Assembly: GCA_951812785.1 (NCBI GenBank)
Contig: OX638335.1
Span: forward strand, 1,693,653-1,757,652
Reading direction: 5' to 3'
DNA from: an uncultured Gammaproteobacteria bacterium
Lineage (GTDB): Bacteria; Pseudomonadota; Gammaproteobacteria; UBA4575
DNA: 64,000 bases
A program made the translations under genes and the position numbers. Below, in pieces: positions 18,062 through 28,961 of this stretch. Under the pieces are notes generated by a model. That model had not been told where the DNA came from. It saw only the letters and a program-made list of their open reading frames with translations, and made no database searches. The stretch's first letter is position 1; each line of letters starts with the position of its first letter.

Positions 18062-20639
18062 TAAAGACACTGAATTTTTAATGCTCTCGTCGGTTATTTT
18101 TACACCAGCGGTTTCCACGCACTCTACAAATCGCTGGAAAAAACGAAGAAAATTAGAATCCTCATCGGTATCAGCACCAGCAGGCAAACCCTCGACTTTA
18201 TAAAGCAAGCGCAACAGCAGAGGCTTCAATTTTCCCATGCGGAAACCAAAGCGCATTTTTCCAACATGCTCGTCGGCGAAATGGCGCACAGGCTGAAGAC
18301 AGCAAAAAAGTTGAGGATGGTGTAACACAATTTCTTGAATGGCTACAATGTGGCAAGTTAGAAATTAAGGCGTACCCCACAGAAAACATCCACGCCAAGC
18401 GCTATATCATGTCTTTTCTTGAAAGCGACCGCGATGTTGGTCGCGTCATCACTGGCTCAAGTAATTTCACACAGTCTGGTTTGGTCGATAATCTGGAATT
18501 CAACATCGAACTCAAGTCAAGGACCGATTACGAATTTGCCAAGCAAAAATTTGAAGGCCTCTGGGAAGAGGCAGTGGATATAAGAGATACATACGTTCAA
18601 ACCATTCAGAAAAAAACATGGCTCAATAACACCATCACGCCCTATCAGCTATATCTCAAATTCCTCTACGAATACTTCAAAGATGATCTCCGCCAAACCG
18701 ATGAAGTATTTTTCAAATATGCCCCGTCCGAGTTTAAGCAGTTGGAATATCAGGAACAGGCCGTTTTGAATGCCAAAAAGATTTTGGAAGAATACGGTGG
18801 TGTTTTCATCTCTGATGTCGTGGGGCTTGGTAAAACCTATGTATCGGCGATGCTTGCAAGCCAACTTGACGGGCGAACACTCGTTTTGGCTCCACCCGTG
18901 TTACTGGAGAAAGCCAACCCTGGGTCTTGGGTCAATGTATTTTCAGATTTCCGTGTGCCTGCTGACCATGAATCGCTCGGAAAATTAGAACAGCTTATAA
19001 AACGTGGTACGGAAAAATACAAAAATGTTTTTATAGACGAGGCGCACCGAATCAAATGTTATCTACGAAAAACTGGCACAGATTTGTCGCGGCAAGCGGG
19101 TCGTGCTGGTAACAGCAACCCCGCTCAACAACACACCGAAGGATATTTTGAGCCAAATCAAATTATTCCAAACCGCAAAAGAAAATGCAGGGAAAATTCG
19201 TGAATCCGTTTTGAAGTACCTCATGGTACGGCGTACCAGAAAAGAAATTGAAAGTTATTTTGCCGACGATCTCAAAAACCAAAAGCTCAAGTTTCCCAAA
19301 GTGGAAAATCCAGAGGCTGCTTTCTATCAGCTCAACGAGAAAGAAAGCGACGTATTCAACAAAACTATCAAACTTATTACCCAAGAATTTCACTACGCCC
19401 GTTATACGCCTCTACTCTACTACAAAGGCGAGAACGAGCCGGAGCAGTTTGAGATACAGTCGCAGAAAAACCTGGGTCGTTTTATGAAAATTTTGCTCAT
19501 CAAGCGACTGGAAAGCAGTTTTTACGCCTTCCGCAACACCGTTGAACGTTTCATCTTGAATTATGAACTATTCCTCAATGAACTGAATGAAGGCAATGTC
19601 TATGTCAGCAAAAAGTACGCCAATAAAATCTTTGAGTTTCTGGACAATGATGATGAGAATGCAATCCAAACACTGTTAGAAACCGACAAAGCACGGAAGT
19701 ATCCGGCAAACGATTTCACTGACGAACTGAAAAAAGACTTGGAAAACGACCTTAAAATACTCTAAGGACATTCAACGACTTTGGCGTGGCTTAAAGCGTG
19801 ACCCGAAACTGCTTTCTTTTATCAAACTACTCTCAACCCGTTCCGTTTTGAAGAAGAACAAGCTCATCGTCTTTACCGAATCCAAAGAGACCGCCGAATA
19901 TCTCACCGAGGAACTTAAAAATAAACTCACGAATGACCAGTCCGCTACAGTCTCGCCGCAGGCAGGAGTAATCGCCTTCACTGGTGCTTCAAGCATAGCT
20001 ACGCGGGAAAAAGTGATTGAAAATTTTGATGCCCGTGTACGCCTTCCTAAGGATGATTACAGAATCCTTATCACAACAGAAGTGCTGTCTGAGGGTGTAA
20101 ACCTGCACCGCTCCAATGTAGTCATCAACTATGATATTCCGTGGAACCCAACACGGCTCATACAGCGCGTTGGGCGCATTAACCGGGTGGACACCTCGTT
20201 TGACACAATTTACAGTTTTAACTTCTTTCCAACCGAGAAATCCAACGATCAAATCAAACTCAAAGAGGCCTTTGCCTTTGCCACGACAGAAGAAGCGGAA
20301 CTCAAAAATCCGCGCGGCGGTCAGGATGCTAGCATACAGGTCCTAAAAATACTCAAAGCAATACGTGATTTCCGACAATACACTGACGATCATGAGGCAT
20401 ACCTCAAACGGGTAATGAACCGCCTTGAAGAGGGTGCTCTGCCCAAACAGACAGCAAAAACCGTACTCACAGCACTCAATCAGGAGATCAACTCCAGCCC
20501 ACCGCGCCCGCTCAAAATTCTGGACATTTTGCAAAACAACATTCCGAAAGAATTTCTGGAGAGCCACATTGCCGAAAGCGACGCCCGCACCTCTGGGCCA
20601 CGAGAAGTTATCTTATCTGCATACTTGATTAGCAAATAA
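18062..20639 (+). pseudogene. PLD-nuclease-like / superfamily 2 helicase of a defence locus, frameshifted
   Basis: Pieces in several frames join into one protein of a known type. They are an N-terminal phospholipase-D-like domain (NALVGYFYTSGFHALYKSL, IHAKRYIMSFLESD with the HxK motif, GSSNFTQSGL), a helicase with Walker A VVGLGKTY, DEAH, VTATPLNNTP, and a C-terminal helicase domain with FTESKETAEYL, STEVLSEGVNLH-like TTEVLSEGVNLHRSNVV and QRVGRINRVD. Breaks occur near 18290, 19050, and 19763, and the usual insert before ENAGKIRES is absent. The first residues are missing. Proteins of this type lie beside Eco57I-like methyltransferases and are thought to act in restriction of foreign DNA. The coding sequence looks less AT-rich than its surroundings. 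Confidence 0.8.
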
Positions 20640-20640
20640 T

Positions 20641-23600
20641 GGAAAAATCAGCGCCCAAAAACTGGTAAAGGAGACACTTGAATATTCTTTCGACAAAGAA
20701 CGCTGTGTTGATTCACTAAGAAACATACTCAATCACTTTGAGAAAGATTACAAAAAACCCTACGCAGGGAACTATATTTTCGCCGATTATCGAGATTCAA
20801 TTCAGAGTCTTGATCGCGTGGGCAAATACCAAAGCCCCAATGAAAAACTCGTTGTTATTCTCATTGTTTATCTCAAGGGAGATACCTCACTTGACCGTGC
20901 CCGAGCCAAACAGAGAAACTTCGTCGCCAAGTATCTAAAAGGTAGCCGCGGCGATGTGCTCAAAGACGCCGCACTGGTTGCTTTTGTCGCTCCCAACAAC
21001 GAGGATTGGCGCTTTTCCCTCGTCAAAATGGAATACAAATTCAACGAGAAGGGCAAAGTAGAAGAAGAATTCACGCCTGCACATCGCTGTTCTTTTCTCG
21101 GCGGCGAAAACGAAAAGAGCCACACTGCGCAAAGCCGCCTCCTGCCGTTGCTACTCAACGACCAGATCAACCTCACGCTAAAAGAACTGGACGATGCCTT
21201 CAGCGTCGAGTGCGCTACCAAAGCGTTTTTTGAGAAGTAACGCGACCTCTTCTTGCGAATTAAAGCGTCGCTCGATGGCATCGTTAACAAAGACACCAAA
21301 ATCCGTGCCGACTTCAAAGAGAAAAACATTGATACGGTTGATTTTGCCAAAAAACTCTTGGGCCAGATTGTCTTTCTCTAATTTTTCTGCAAAAAAAGGG
21401 GTGGTTTAGCGTTGCCCACGACAAAGTGTGGGGCGAAGGTAATAGGCAATTTTTGCGCTGCCTTTTTGAGAGCGCGCAAGATGAAAAGAAAAATTATTTT
21501 AATGATTATTTAGAGCCGCTTTTTTATCGGGCACTGAGACACGATAGATCTATAGATGATGATTATTTCAGTCAGTTTGATTGCAAAATACCATTTTTGA
21601 ATGGTGGGTTGTTTGGCCCAATGAATAATTTATGACTGGATAGATAAGGACATCGTGTTGCCGGATGATATTTTCGCCAATAACCGAAAGACTAAAGCAG
21701 GTGACATTGGCGACGGCGTTCTGGATATCTTTGACCGCTACAACTTCACAGTTAAAGAAGACGAGCCGCTGGAAAAAGAAGTCGCCGTTGACCCAGAAAT
21801 GCTGGGGCGGGTATTTGAAAATCTCTTGACAGTCAAAGGCCGCAAATCTAAAGGCACCTATTATACTCCGCGCGAAATTGTTCATTATATGTGTCAAGAG
21901 AGCTTGATAAATTATTTAGCGACCGAGACAGCAGGAGACATAAGCAGAGAAAGATATTGCAACCTTAATTAAGCACGGCGAGACCGTCAAGCTGCCCCAG
22001 TGCGTGCGCAAGCCAAGTGCATTGATGAGAAACTCGCCGCAATCCGCGTCTGCGATCCGGCCGTCGGCTTCGGTGCCTTTCCCGTAGGCATGATGAACGA
22101 GATTGTAAGAACAAGAAACACACTTACCACCTACATCGGCAAGCACAGGGAGCGAACCTCCTACCACTTCAAACGCCAAGCCATTCAAGACTGCCTCTAC
22201 GGCGTAGACATTGACCCGGGCGCGGTGGAGATTGCCTAAGCTACGACTCTGGCTTTCACTGGTGGTAGACGAGGAGGAGCGAGCGACAATTCAGCCCCTA
22301 CCGAACTTGGACTACAAAATCATACAGGGTAATGCGCTTTTGAGTGTGGCGAGGGATCTTCTTAACGATGACTTATTTAAAAAACTGGAAAAACTTAAAC
22401 CGCGCTATTTCAATGAAACCAACGCTACTAAAAAACAGGAACAGAAAAAGGAGATTGATGATCTCATCAGCCAAATCACCGACGGCCACACAGCGTTTGA
22501 TTTTGAGGTGTATTTCTCGGAGGTATTCCATGAAAAGAAAGGGGGCGATGTGGTGATCGCCAATCCGCCTTATGGTTTCCGGAATGTTATGACTCTTGCC
22601 GAAAAAAGTCTTTTAGGAAAGATAAAGGCATTCCATTCCCATCTGGTGATATCGCTGAGCTTTTTATAACTATTACCTATAACAACTTAGTTTGTGATAA
22701 AGGAACGCAAACTTTCATTATTCCCAAAAAATCATTATATGGACAGTCATGGTCTAAAGTTAGAAGGCTCTGGTTGGAGAATAATCTCATTTACTTGATG
22801 GATGCAAGCAAGGCTTTTGAAAAAGTATTGCTTGAACAGGTCTCTTTCTCTTTGATGAAAATGCCGAGTAAAAGTAATGGCATAACCATAGGTGCACTAG
22901 AGCAGAAGAATGACCGTATCCAAATATTTGGGACTTTCAACGAAAATGAAATTTTTACTAAGGATTTACGCAATGTACAGATTTATAGAGGATTGTATCC
23001 TCAGGGCTTGCTGAAGAAAATCTTAAACTTCTGCGTTGAAGACACCTCTCAATATGCCAAAGGTGAGATTGGAATCTCCAACACCACAAGGGGACTTACT
23101 TCTGAACCGAAGGGAAATTATCCATGCGTTAAAGGTATTGACATTAGTAAGTATGGCCTCAAACGGGACAGGTTCTTAATAGGAAATGTAGCTACAAAAT
23201 ATCTTTCACCGCAGAAGGAAAGCAAAATTGCAGCACAAAAGATTATTGCCCACGTACAAAACCCATATCCCCACATCATTATCACGATGTTTTACGATGA
23301 TGCCAACCGATTGATTAACGATACTTGCGTAAAAATCAAAGTGCTTAAGACAAATTTGTCCCCAAAATGTTTACTCGCATATTATCAGTCTTTGTTCTGC
23401 AATTGGTATGCGTACAATTTTATCTACAATCGTGCTATTCGTACAATGCGCTTCATCAACTATTACATTACACAAATTCCAATGCCTAAGTCAGTATTAG
23501 ATAAACCAGAAAAGCAACAACCGATCATAGCGCTCGTCAACAAAATCCTTGCCAGCATCAAAGCGGATGACTATTTAGAAAATACTGCCAAACAAGCCAA

Positions 23601-23691
23601 ACTCCGTGAGTATGAAAGGCAGATTGACCAGCGTGTCTATAAGCTATATGGCCTCACAAAAAACGAAATCAAAATCGTTGAAGGTAAATAA
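20641..23691 (+). pseudogene. Eco57I-type DNA adenine methyltransferase with target-recognition domain, many frames
   Basis: Readable pieces in order: an N-terminal domain (ISAQKLVKETLEYSFDKERCV...), an in-frame TAA at 21238, a helical part, the methyltransferase motif I VCDPAVGFGAFPVGMMNEI near 22050, YGVDIDPGAVEIAKLRLWLS, catalytic motif IV VIANPPYGF near 22556, and a target-recognition region to 23691 (VKGIDISKYG..., RTMRFINYYITQIPMP, then KLREYERQIDQRVYKLYGLT). At least six lesions split it (about 21238, 21383, 21632, 21950, 22238, 22620). It would methylate adenine at a specific site, protecting self DNA from the partner helicase/nuclease. Its start overlaps the helicase end. Confidence 0.85.
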
Positions 23692-23779
23692 ACCATTACA
23701 CAGAATGGAAAATATGAAACTTAAATAAAGTGTATACTTCGAATTTGAAAAAATTAAAAATTAACCCCCAACTAATTTA

Positions 23780-23926
23780 ATGAATAAAAAAGAACAAGAA
23801 CGGTTAGGGCGATTTATCAAACAAGCGACCTCATCGGGAGCTAGTAAGCAAAAAATGCCTGCTAACCCGCCACCAAAGCGTGAATTAGCAAGATGTTATA
23901 AGTGGGTGGATTTATCAAAAATGTAG
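23780..23926 (+). CDS. small basic protein of unknown function (48 residues)
   Basis: An open frame MNKKEQERLGRFIKQATSSG... ending in CYKWVDLSKM, rich in Lys and Arg. No good ribosome site is visible. It lies right after the methyltransferase pseudogene. I do not recognise it; the amino-acid use looks coding-like but the case is weak. Confidence 0.35.
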   Translation: MNKKEQERLGRFIKQATSSGASKQKMPANPPPKRELARCYKWVDLSKM

Positions 23927-24054
23927 CCAATATGATGATTCTGGGGTCAATAAGTATTTAATTCCCTAAATTTATATAAATCAAAGTCTATATAGCAATT
24001 CTACGTTATTTAACACGTCTTTACATAAGCGCTTCAGCAACCACTTCTCACTTT

Positions 24055-24237
24055 TTGTACAAATCACAGTTGCTAGCAAGTCGCGCAAACAATAAATTAC
24101 CTTGCGATCCAGCTTGGATCGCAAAAAAAATCTCTGCTACGGAAGAAGTGAACTTAGATATTTTGGTTAAATCAGGATTTATCGAGCTGCTACACAAAGA
24201 TGAAAATCATGCTAGACCAGAGAGAGACAGAGAATAA
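24055..24237 (+). pseudogene. possible phage or plasmid gene remnant
   Basis: A 60-codon frame from a TTG start whose product contains NKLPCDPAWIAKKISATEEVNLDILVKSGFIELLH and an ERDRE tail. This style (position of a target within a helical domain, then a charged tail) is common in short N-terminal domains of phage replication-associated proteins. No rest of a gene follows; hemA starts 74 bases on. Weakly supported. Confidence 0.35.
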
Positions 24238-24310
24238 TAAACAATCAAATTGTACAAATCACACCTGTTTATTCACCTAGTCATACCCAAGGTGCGCTAA
24301 AATAGTCACC

Positions 24311-25573
24311 ATGTCCTTATTAACTATAGGTGTTAACCATATTTCTGCCCCTCTTGAGGTGCGGGAGCGTGTTGCTATTACTGATTCAGACCTGCCTTCA
24401 GCACTGAGCCTGTTAATCGATACACCAATAATTCAAGAAGCTGCCATTGTTTCTACCTGCAATCGTACTGAGCTTTATTGCTCGGTAGATTCATCTGAGG
24501 CTGGCAAAATAGCTACTGCGAAATGGTTAAGTGACTTCCACAATTTAGACATCGACCATAATCAGTCTTATCTGTATAACCACAATGATCAAGAAACCGC
24601 CAAACATATGTTTCGCGTGGCCAGCGGATTAGATTCTATGGTGCTCGGCGAGCCACAGATATTGGGCCAGCTCAAGCAAGCCTATCAACATGCAGTTAGT
24701 GCTGGCACATTAGGCAAGCAGCTCAATCAATTATTCCAGCACTCTTTTAACGTCGCTAAAAAAGTTAGAACGCATACGTCAATTGGCACTAATCCGGTAT
24801 CAGTGGCATCCACTGCAGTCTCTCTAGCTAAACAAATCTTCGGCGACTTATCTAAAAGAAACGCATTATTTATAGGCGCAGGCGAAACTATTGAGCTTGC
24901 GGCACAGCACCTTAGTGCAGTCGGCGCCAATCGCATTACCATCGCTAATCGAAATATTACGCGCGCGCAAAAACTGGCCAACAAATTTAACGGCTACGGC
25001 ATTAGCCTGTCTTACATTGGCGAAGTATTACCAGAAAGCGATATTGTGATTACAGCTACTTCCAGTACATTGCCGATTCTAGGCAAGGGTTTACTAGAAA
25101 GAAGCTTAAAACGTCGCAAACACACACCTATCCTTGTTATTGATCTTGCCATACCACGCGACGTTGAACCTGAAGCAGCTATGCTACAAGACATCTACCT
25201 ATATAGTGTTGATGACTTAAAACAAGTAATCCAAGAAAACATGCAATCAAGAATGAACGCCGCAGAAGAAGCTGAGATTATTATTGATGATGAAGTCACT
25301 AAATTTTACCAGTGGTTGCGTGGGCAAGACGTCACCGACGTTATTCGCACTTATCGCTGCCAAGCAGAACAACACAAAAACGAAGCGATCGAAAAAGCAG
25401 CGCGCATGTTAAAACAAGGCAAACCATCTGAGGAAGCCATGCAGTTTCTTGCCAACACACTAGTAAATAAACTATTGCATAGCCCTACCGAAGCATTAAA
25501 ATCGGCGGGCGCTGAAAATCATCAAGAATTACTTGAGGCGGCTAAAACAATTCTTGGCCTGCCTCGCGATTAA
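24311..25573 (+). CDS. hemA: glutamyl-tRNA reductase
   Basis: HemA reduces glutamyl-tRNA to glutamate-1-semialdehyde, the first committed step of tetrapyrrole synthesis by the C5 path. The 420-residue sequence has the catalytic-Cys region IVSTCNRTELYC, GLDSMVLGEPQILGQ, the NADPH fold FIGAGETIELAAQHL, IDLAIPRDVEP and a C-terminal dimerisation helix. The order hemA-prfA-prmC is standard for gammaproteobacteria and these genes are probably one operon. Confidence 0.97.
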   Translation: MSLLTIGVNHISAPLEVRERVAITDSDLPSALSLLIDTPIIQEAAIVSTCNRTELYCSVDSSEAGKIATAKWLSDFHNLDIDHNQSYLYNHNDQETAKHMFRVASGLDSMVLGEPQILGQLKQAYQHAVSAGTLGKQLNQLFQHSFNVAKKVRTHTSIGTNPVSVASTAVSLAKQIFGDLSKRNALFIGAGETIELAAQHLSAVGANRITIANRNITRAQKLANKFNGYGISLSYIGEVLPESDIVITATSSTLPILGKGLLERSLKRRKHTPILVIDLAIPRDVEPEAAMLQDIYLYSVDDLKQVIQENMQSRMNAAEEAEIIIDDEVTKFYQWLRGQDVTDVIRTYRCQAEQHKNEAIEKAARMLKQGKPSEEAMQFLANTLVNKLLHSPTEALKSAGAENHQELLEAAKTILGLPRD

Positions 25574-25615
25574 ACTCGCGAGCTTCCTCATAACTACCCT
25601 TTAATAATATTTATC

Positions 25616-26701
25616 ATGAAAGATTCAATTGTTTCTAAGCTTGAATCATTGCAAGAACGTCACCAAGAAATTGCTGGATTATTATCTGATCCAGATGTGA
25701 TTGCAGACCAAAATCAGTTTAGAAAATTTTCCATGGAATATTCACAACTAGAGCCGGTAGTTGCAACTTTCAGAAACTACTCACAAACAGTTGAAGATTT
25801 AGCCGCCGCCAAAGAAATGCTTTCCGATAATGATGCCAGCATGCAAGAGATGGCGCAGCAAGAAATCAGCGAGCTACAGAAGCAACAAGAAAACCTTGAG
25901 CTTGATCTACAAAAACTACTGCTAGCAAAAGACCCACTAGACAATAGCAATGTATTTATAGAAATTCGCGCCGGCACCGGTGGAGATGAAGCTGCTATCT
26001 TCGCAGGTGATTTATTCCGCATGTATTCGCGTTACGCAGAACAAAAACGTTGGGCCGTTGAAATCGTCAACACTAATGAAGGTGACCATGGCGGTTACAA
26101 AGAAGTAGTAGCACGCATTGTTGGTCAAGGCGCATATTCATTACTCAAATTCGAATCGGGCGCACATCGAGTTCAACGTGTCCCTGAGACAGAATCGCAA
26201 GGTCGTGTACACACATCAGCTGCTACAGTCGCTATTTTGGCAGAAGCCGATGAAATTGAAGATATAGAAATCAACCCTTCAGATCTTCGTGTCGATACTT
26301 TCCGCGCTTCAGGCGCAGGCGGGCAGCACGTCAACAAAACTGACTCAGCCATTCGACTCACCCACTTACCCACCGGCGTGGTAGTCGAGTGCCAAGACGA
26401 ACGTTCACAGCACAAAAACAAAGCACGTGCGATGTCGCTATTAAAAGCACGCCTGCTTGATGCAGAGCAATCCAAACAATTTGCAGAACAAGCTGCCACT
26501 AGAAAAAGTTTAGTCGGTAGCGGTGATCGCTCTGAACGCATACGCACTTATAATTTCCCTCAAGGGCGCGTGACTGATCATCGAATCAACCTAACACTGT
26601 ATAAGCTCGATGAATTAATGCAAGGTCATTTAAGCGACATCATTGATCCGCTAATTAACGAGCATCAAGCAGAACAACTTGCGTCATTAAGCGAATCTTA
26701 A
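25616..26701 (+). CDS. prfA: peptide chain release factor 1
   Basis: This 361-residue RF1 ends translation at UAA and UAG. It has the GGQ motif in [14 protein letters not shown] (about residues 226-240), which PrmC methylates, and the UAG/UAA-recognition region near [17 protein letters not shown]. The gene for its methylase, prmC, follows after 24 bases. Confidence 0.97.
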   Translation: MKDSIVSKLESLQERHQEIAGLLSDPDVIADQNQFRKFSMEYSQLEPVVATFRNYSQTVEDLAAAKEMLSDNDASMQEMAQQEISELQKQQENLELDLQKLLLAKDPLDNSNVFIEIRAGTGGDEAAIFAGDLFRMYSRYAEQKRWAVEIVNTNEGDHGGYKEVVARIVGQGAYSLLKFESGAHRVQRVPETESQGRVHTSAATVAILAEADEIEDIEINPSDLRVDTFRASGAGGQHVNKTDSAIRLTHLPTGVVVECQDERSQHKNKARAMSLLKARLLDAEQSKQFAEQAATRKSLVGSGDRSERIRTYNFPQGRVTDHRINLTLYKLDELMQGHLSDIIDPLINEHQAEQLASLSES

Positions 26702-26725
26702 TTTACCCGCCATTCACTACAGCTC

Positions 26726-27568
26726 GTGACTAACATTCGACAAGCTATTCAACATGGCCGCAAACTGTTAGCAGATAAAGCTCACAACCCTCAGCAAGAA
26801 GCATCACTTTTACTTTTCCACGCTATAGATAAAACCAAAGAGTTTTTAATTGCTCATTCCGACGAGCAATTGAGCTCCACATCATTTCAAAGATATCAAG
26901 CTTACCTAGCTCGCCGCATTAAAGGGGAGCCCATCGCTTATATCCAACAACAAAAAGAGTTTTGGTCATTACCCCTAAAAGTTTTTCCAGGAATACTAAT
27001 TCCCAGACCAGAAACAGAACTGATAATAGAAGCCACTCTTGAATTATTAACCAATAAAGATCAAGCAAACATACTCGACCTGGGAACAGGTAGCGGCTGT
27101 ATTGCTCTAGCACTGGCGAAAGAGAAACCCAACACACGTATCACTGCTTGCGATAACTCACCCACTTGCGTCGAAATCGCAATAGCAAACGCAAAAAATT
27201 TAGCTATTAATAACGTTAACTTTATTATTAGCGACTGGTTTAAAGCAATAACTAACAACAACTTCAACATAATAATTAGCAATCCTCCTTACATCGCTAT
27301 TGACGACGAAGATATTGAACATAAAGTTCAACAATACGAACCCGAGTCCGCGCTGTTTTCAGACAACCAGGGATTAGAAGACTTGCTCCACATTATAGAA
27401 CACGCTCCTAATTACTTATCCGCAGGTGGATCGCTACTGGTTGAGCATGGATATCAACAAGGTAGCGATGTTCGCACACAGTTCATAAGATGCGGTTACA
27501 ATGACGTGCACACATTGCAAGACATACAGCAACACGAGCGTGTTACCCAAGGAACAATAGCTAAATAA
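26726..27568 (+). CDS. prmC: release factor glutamine methyltransferase
   Basis: PrmC N5-methylates the Gln of the GGQ motif in RF1 and RF2. From GTG 26726 the 280-residue protein has the N-terminal helical domain, IPRPETELIIE, SAM motif LDLGTGSGCIALALA and the NPPY motif (about 185-188) that places the Gln amide. A DsrC-family gene starts directly after its stop, so the two are probably co-transcribed. Confidence 0.95.
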   Translation: MTNIRQAIQHGRKLLADKAHNPQQEASLLLFHAIDKTKEFLIAHSDEQLSSTSFQRYQAYLARRIKGEPIAYIQQQKEFWSLPLKVFPGILIPRPETELIIEATLELLTNKDQANILDLGTGSGCIALALAKEKPNTRITACDNSPTCVEIAIANAKNLAINNVNFIISDWFKAITNNNFNIIISNPPYIAIDDEDIEHKVQQYEPESALFSDNQGLEDLLHIIEHAPNYLSAGGSLLVEHGYQQGSDVRTQFIRCGYNDVHTLQDIQQHERVTQGTIAK

Positions 27569-27889
27569 ATGGATATACAAACTGACGAAGATGGATTTTT
27601 ACTAGACCCAGAAGACTGGGACGAAGACTTTGCCGTATCAATTGCCATGGAAACAGAACTAGAACTAAACAAGGATCATTGGTGCATCATCCATATGATA
27701 CGCGAGTTGTATGCAGAATCCGGCATTGTTCCAGAACTACGTACAATCCTAAAAAATCTACGCGCAACTATAGGCAAGGACAATGCCACGCGCAAATATG
27801 TATACGCACTATTCCCCTATGGCTATGGCCAACAAGGCTGCAAAATTGCTGGCATGCGTAAGCCTCTAAAACTTTGGTTAGACTTATAA
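27569..27889 (+). CDS. DsrC/TusE-family protein lacking the C-terminal cysteine
   Basis: A 106-residue protein with the DsrC/TusE fold signature: GFLLDPEDWDEDFAVSIAMETELELNKDHW, IHMIRELYAESGIVPELRTI, RKYVYALFPYGYGQQGCKIAGM. DsrC has two redox cysteines in a flexible tail: an upstream one (Cys-B) and the penultimate one (Cys-A), 11 residues apart; TusE keeps the penultimate one. Here C91 is at the Cys-B position while position 102 is Leu and the tail ends KLWLDL, with no cysteine. Another Cys (39) lies in the helical core. It directly follows prmC (no spacer). It may be a sulfur carrier by C91 or a regulatory relative; it cannot form the DsrC trisulfide in the usual way. Confidence 0.85.
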   Translation: MDIQTDEDGFLLDPEDWDEDFAVSIAMETELELNKDHWCIIHMIRELYAESGIVPELRTILKNLRATIGKDNATRKYVYALFPYGYGQQGCKIAGMRKPLKLWLDL

Positions 27890-28016
27890 CAGCTAAACAG
27901 CTAAATAATGACGATAAAATGTTGTAAGAGCTACTTATAAAAAGCATACGCAGTGCACAAGCAAAGTGAAGAGTCACCTGATATTACTTGCAACACATCA
28001 AGATGTGCATGGAATT

Positions 28017-28448
28017 TCAAGCAGAATTCAAATTCAATAACACTTTAACTTTAGGTGTTAACAAATCTTCTAGCGTGTACTCATCTAATACCGCAAGAAA
28101 TTGATCCAGCGCCTGCGAAAATATAGACGTCAATTTGCAATTGGGCGATAACACACACTGGTTATCATTGAGCGAAAAACACTCAACCAAATCAAAACTT
28201 TGTTCAGTCGCGCACACCACTTCCCCCAAATTAATACCTGCAGAATTGTAGGCAAGCTCTATGCCTCCGCCTTTACCTCGGATTGATTGCACAAAACCAA
28301 GGATCGCCAGTTGGTTCACTACTTTAACTAGATGATTCTTAGGAATAGCATAACTCTGGGCTATTTCTTCTATCGTACAACGGCGATCTGCCGTTGCCAC
28401 ATACATTAATGTTCTCAGTGCAAAATCACTGTACTTGGTTAAGCACAT
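28017..28448 (-). CDS. nsrR: Rrf2-family nitric-oxide-sensing repressor
   Basis: A 143-residue Rrf2 protein with a winged-helix start (LTKYSDFALRTLMYVA, CTIEEIAQSYAIPKNHLVKVVNQLAILGFVQSIRGKGGGIELA) and three cysteines at about 90, 98 and 104 that would hold the iron-sulfur cluster. NsrR loses repression when NO attacks the cluster. It is divergent from a truncated-haemoglobin gene, with a palindrome fitting an Rrf2 operator in between. The Cys loop (CX7C) is longer than in E. coli NsrR (CX4C), so IscR-like or other sensing cannot be fully excluded. Confidence 0.85.
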   Translation of the reverse strand: MCLTKYSDFALRTLMYVATADRRCTIEEIAQSYAIPKNHLVKVVNQLAILGFVQSIRGKGGGIELAYNSAGINLGEVVCATEQSFDLVECFSLNDNQCVLSPNCKLTSIFSQALDQFLAVLDEYTLEDLLTPKVKVLLNLNSA

Positions 28449-28460
28449 TTAATAGCCTTC

Positions 28461-28489
28461 TTGACAATAACATGTATATTATATACATT
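28461..28489 (+). promoter_or_regulatory. candidate promoter with NsrR-type palindromic operator
   Basis: TTGACA at 28461-28466 and TACATT at 28484-28489 are spaced 17 bases apart. The 17-base palindrome ATGTATATTATATACAT at 28472-28488 overlaps the -10 box and resembles Bacillus/Neisseria-style NsrR sites (ATRTAT half sites). The position between nsrR and the globin gene would let it control both. Confidence 0.6.
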
Positions 28490-28534
28490 TTATTGGGACA
28501 TATCAAAAATACATCTTTTAAAGGATCACATACC

Positions 28535-28903
28535 ATGTCAAACAGCTTATTTGAACGGATCGGCGGAAACGATGCAGTCAGCGCAGCTGTCGACATCTTC
28601 TATACAAAAGTGATTTCCGATGACCACATTAATAGTTTTTTTGAAGGCGTTGATATGCAAAAACAAATGCGCAAAATGAAATCTTTTTTATCTTATGCCT
28701 TTGGCGCAGACACACCCTTTCACGGCAAATCAATGCGCGTTGCTCATGAAAGATTAGTCAAAAACGGTTTAAATGACAGTCATTTTGATGCAGTTAAGAA
28801 TCATATCGATACTACCTTAAAAGAATTAAGTGTCGCGCAACCACTTATAGATGAAGTGTTAGCAATTACAGAGTCAACCAGAAATGATATACTAAACAAG
28901 TAG
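28535..28903 (+). CDS. group I truncated haemoglobin
   Basis: A 122-residue trHbN/group I globin (NSLFERIGGNDAVSAAVDIFYTKVISDDHINSFF) with proximal His about residue 71 in MRVAHERL. These two-on-two globins bind O2 and often convert NO to nitrate. The start is the ATG behind AAAGGA at 28520-28525; an upstream frame extension runs into the promoter. It follows a candidate NsrR operator and precedes a second globin gene. Confidence 0.92.
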   Translation: MSNSLFERIGGNDAVSAAVDIFYTKVISDDHINSFFEGVDMQKQMRKMKSFLSYAFGADTPFHGKSMRVAHERLVKNGLNDSHFDAVKNHIDTTLKELSVAQPLIDEVLAITESTRNDILNK

Positions 28904-28961
28904 CCGATATTCGCACTTAAATATTGCTAGTAATAGTTTTTTCAAAAAGTAGAGATACATC

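Noticed and set aside
27994-28007. Small hairpin CACATC-AA-GATGTG between the DsrC-like gene and nsrR as a terminator
   Set aside because: Six-base stem with no T-run on either strand.
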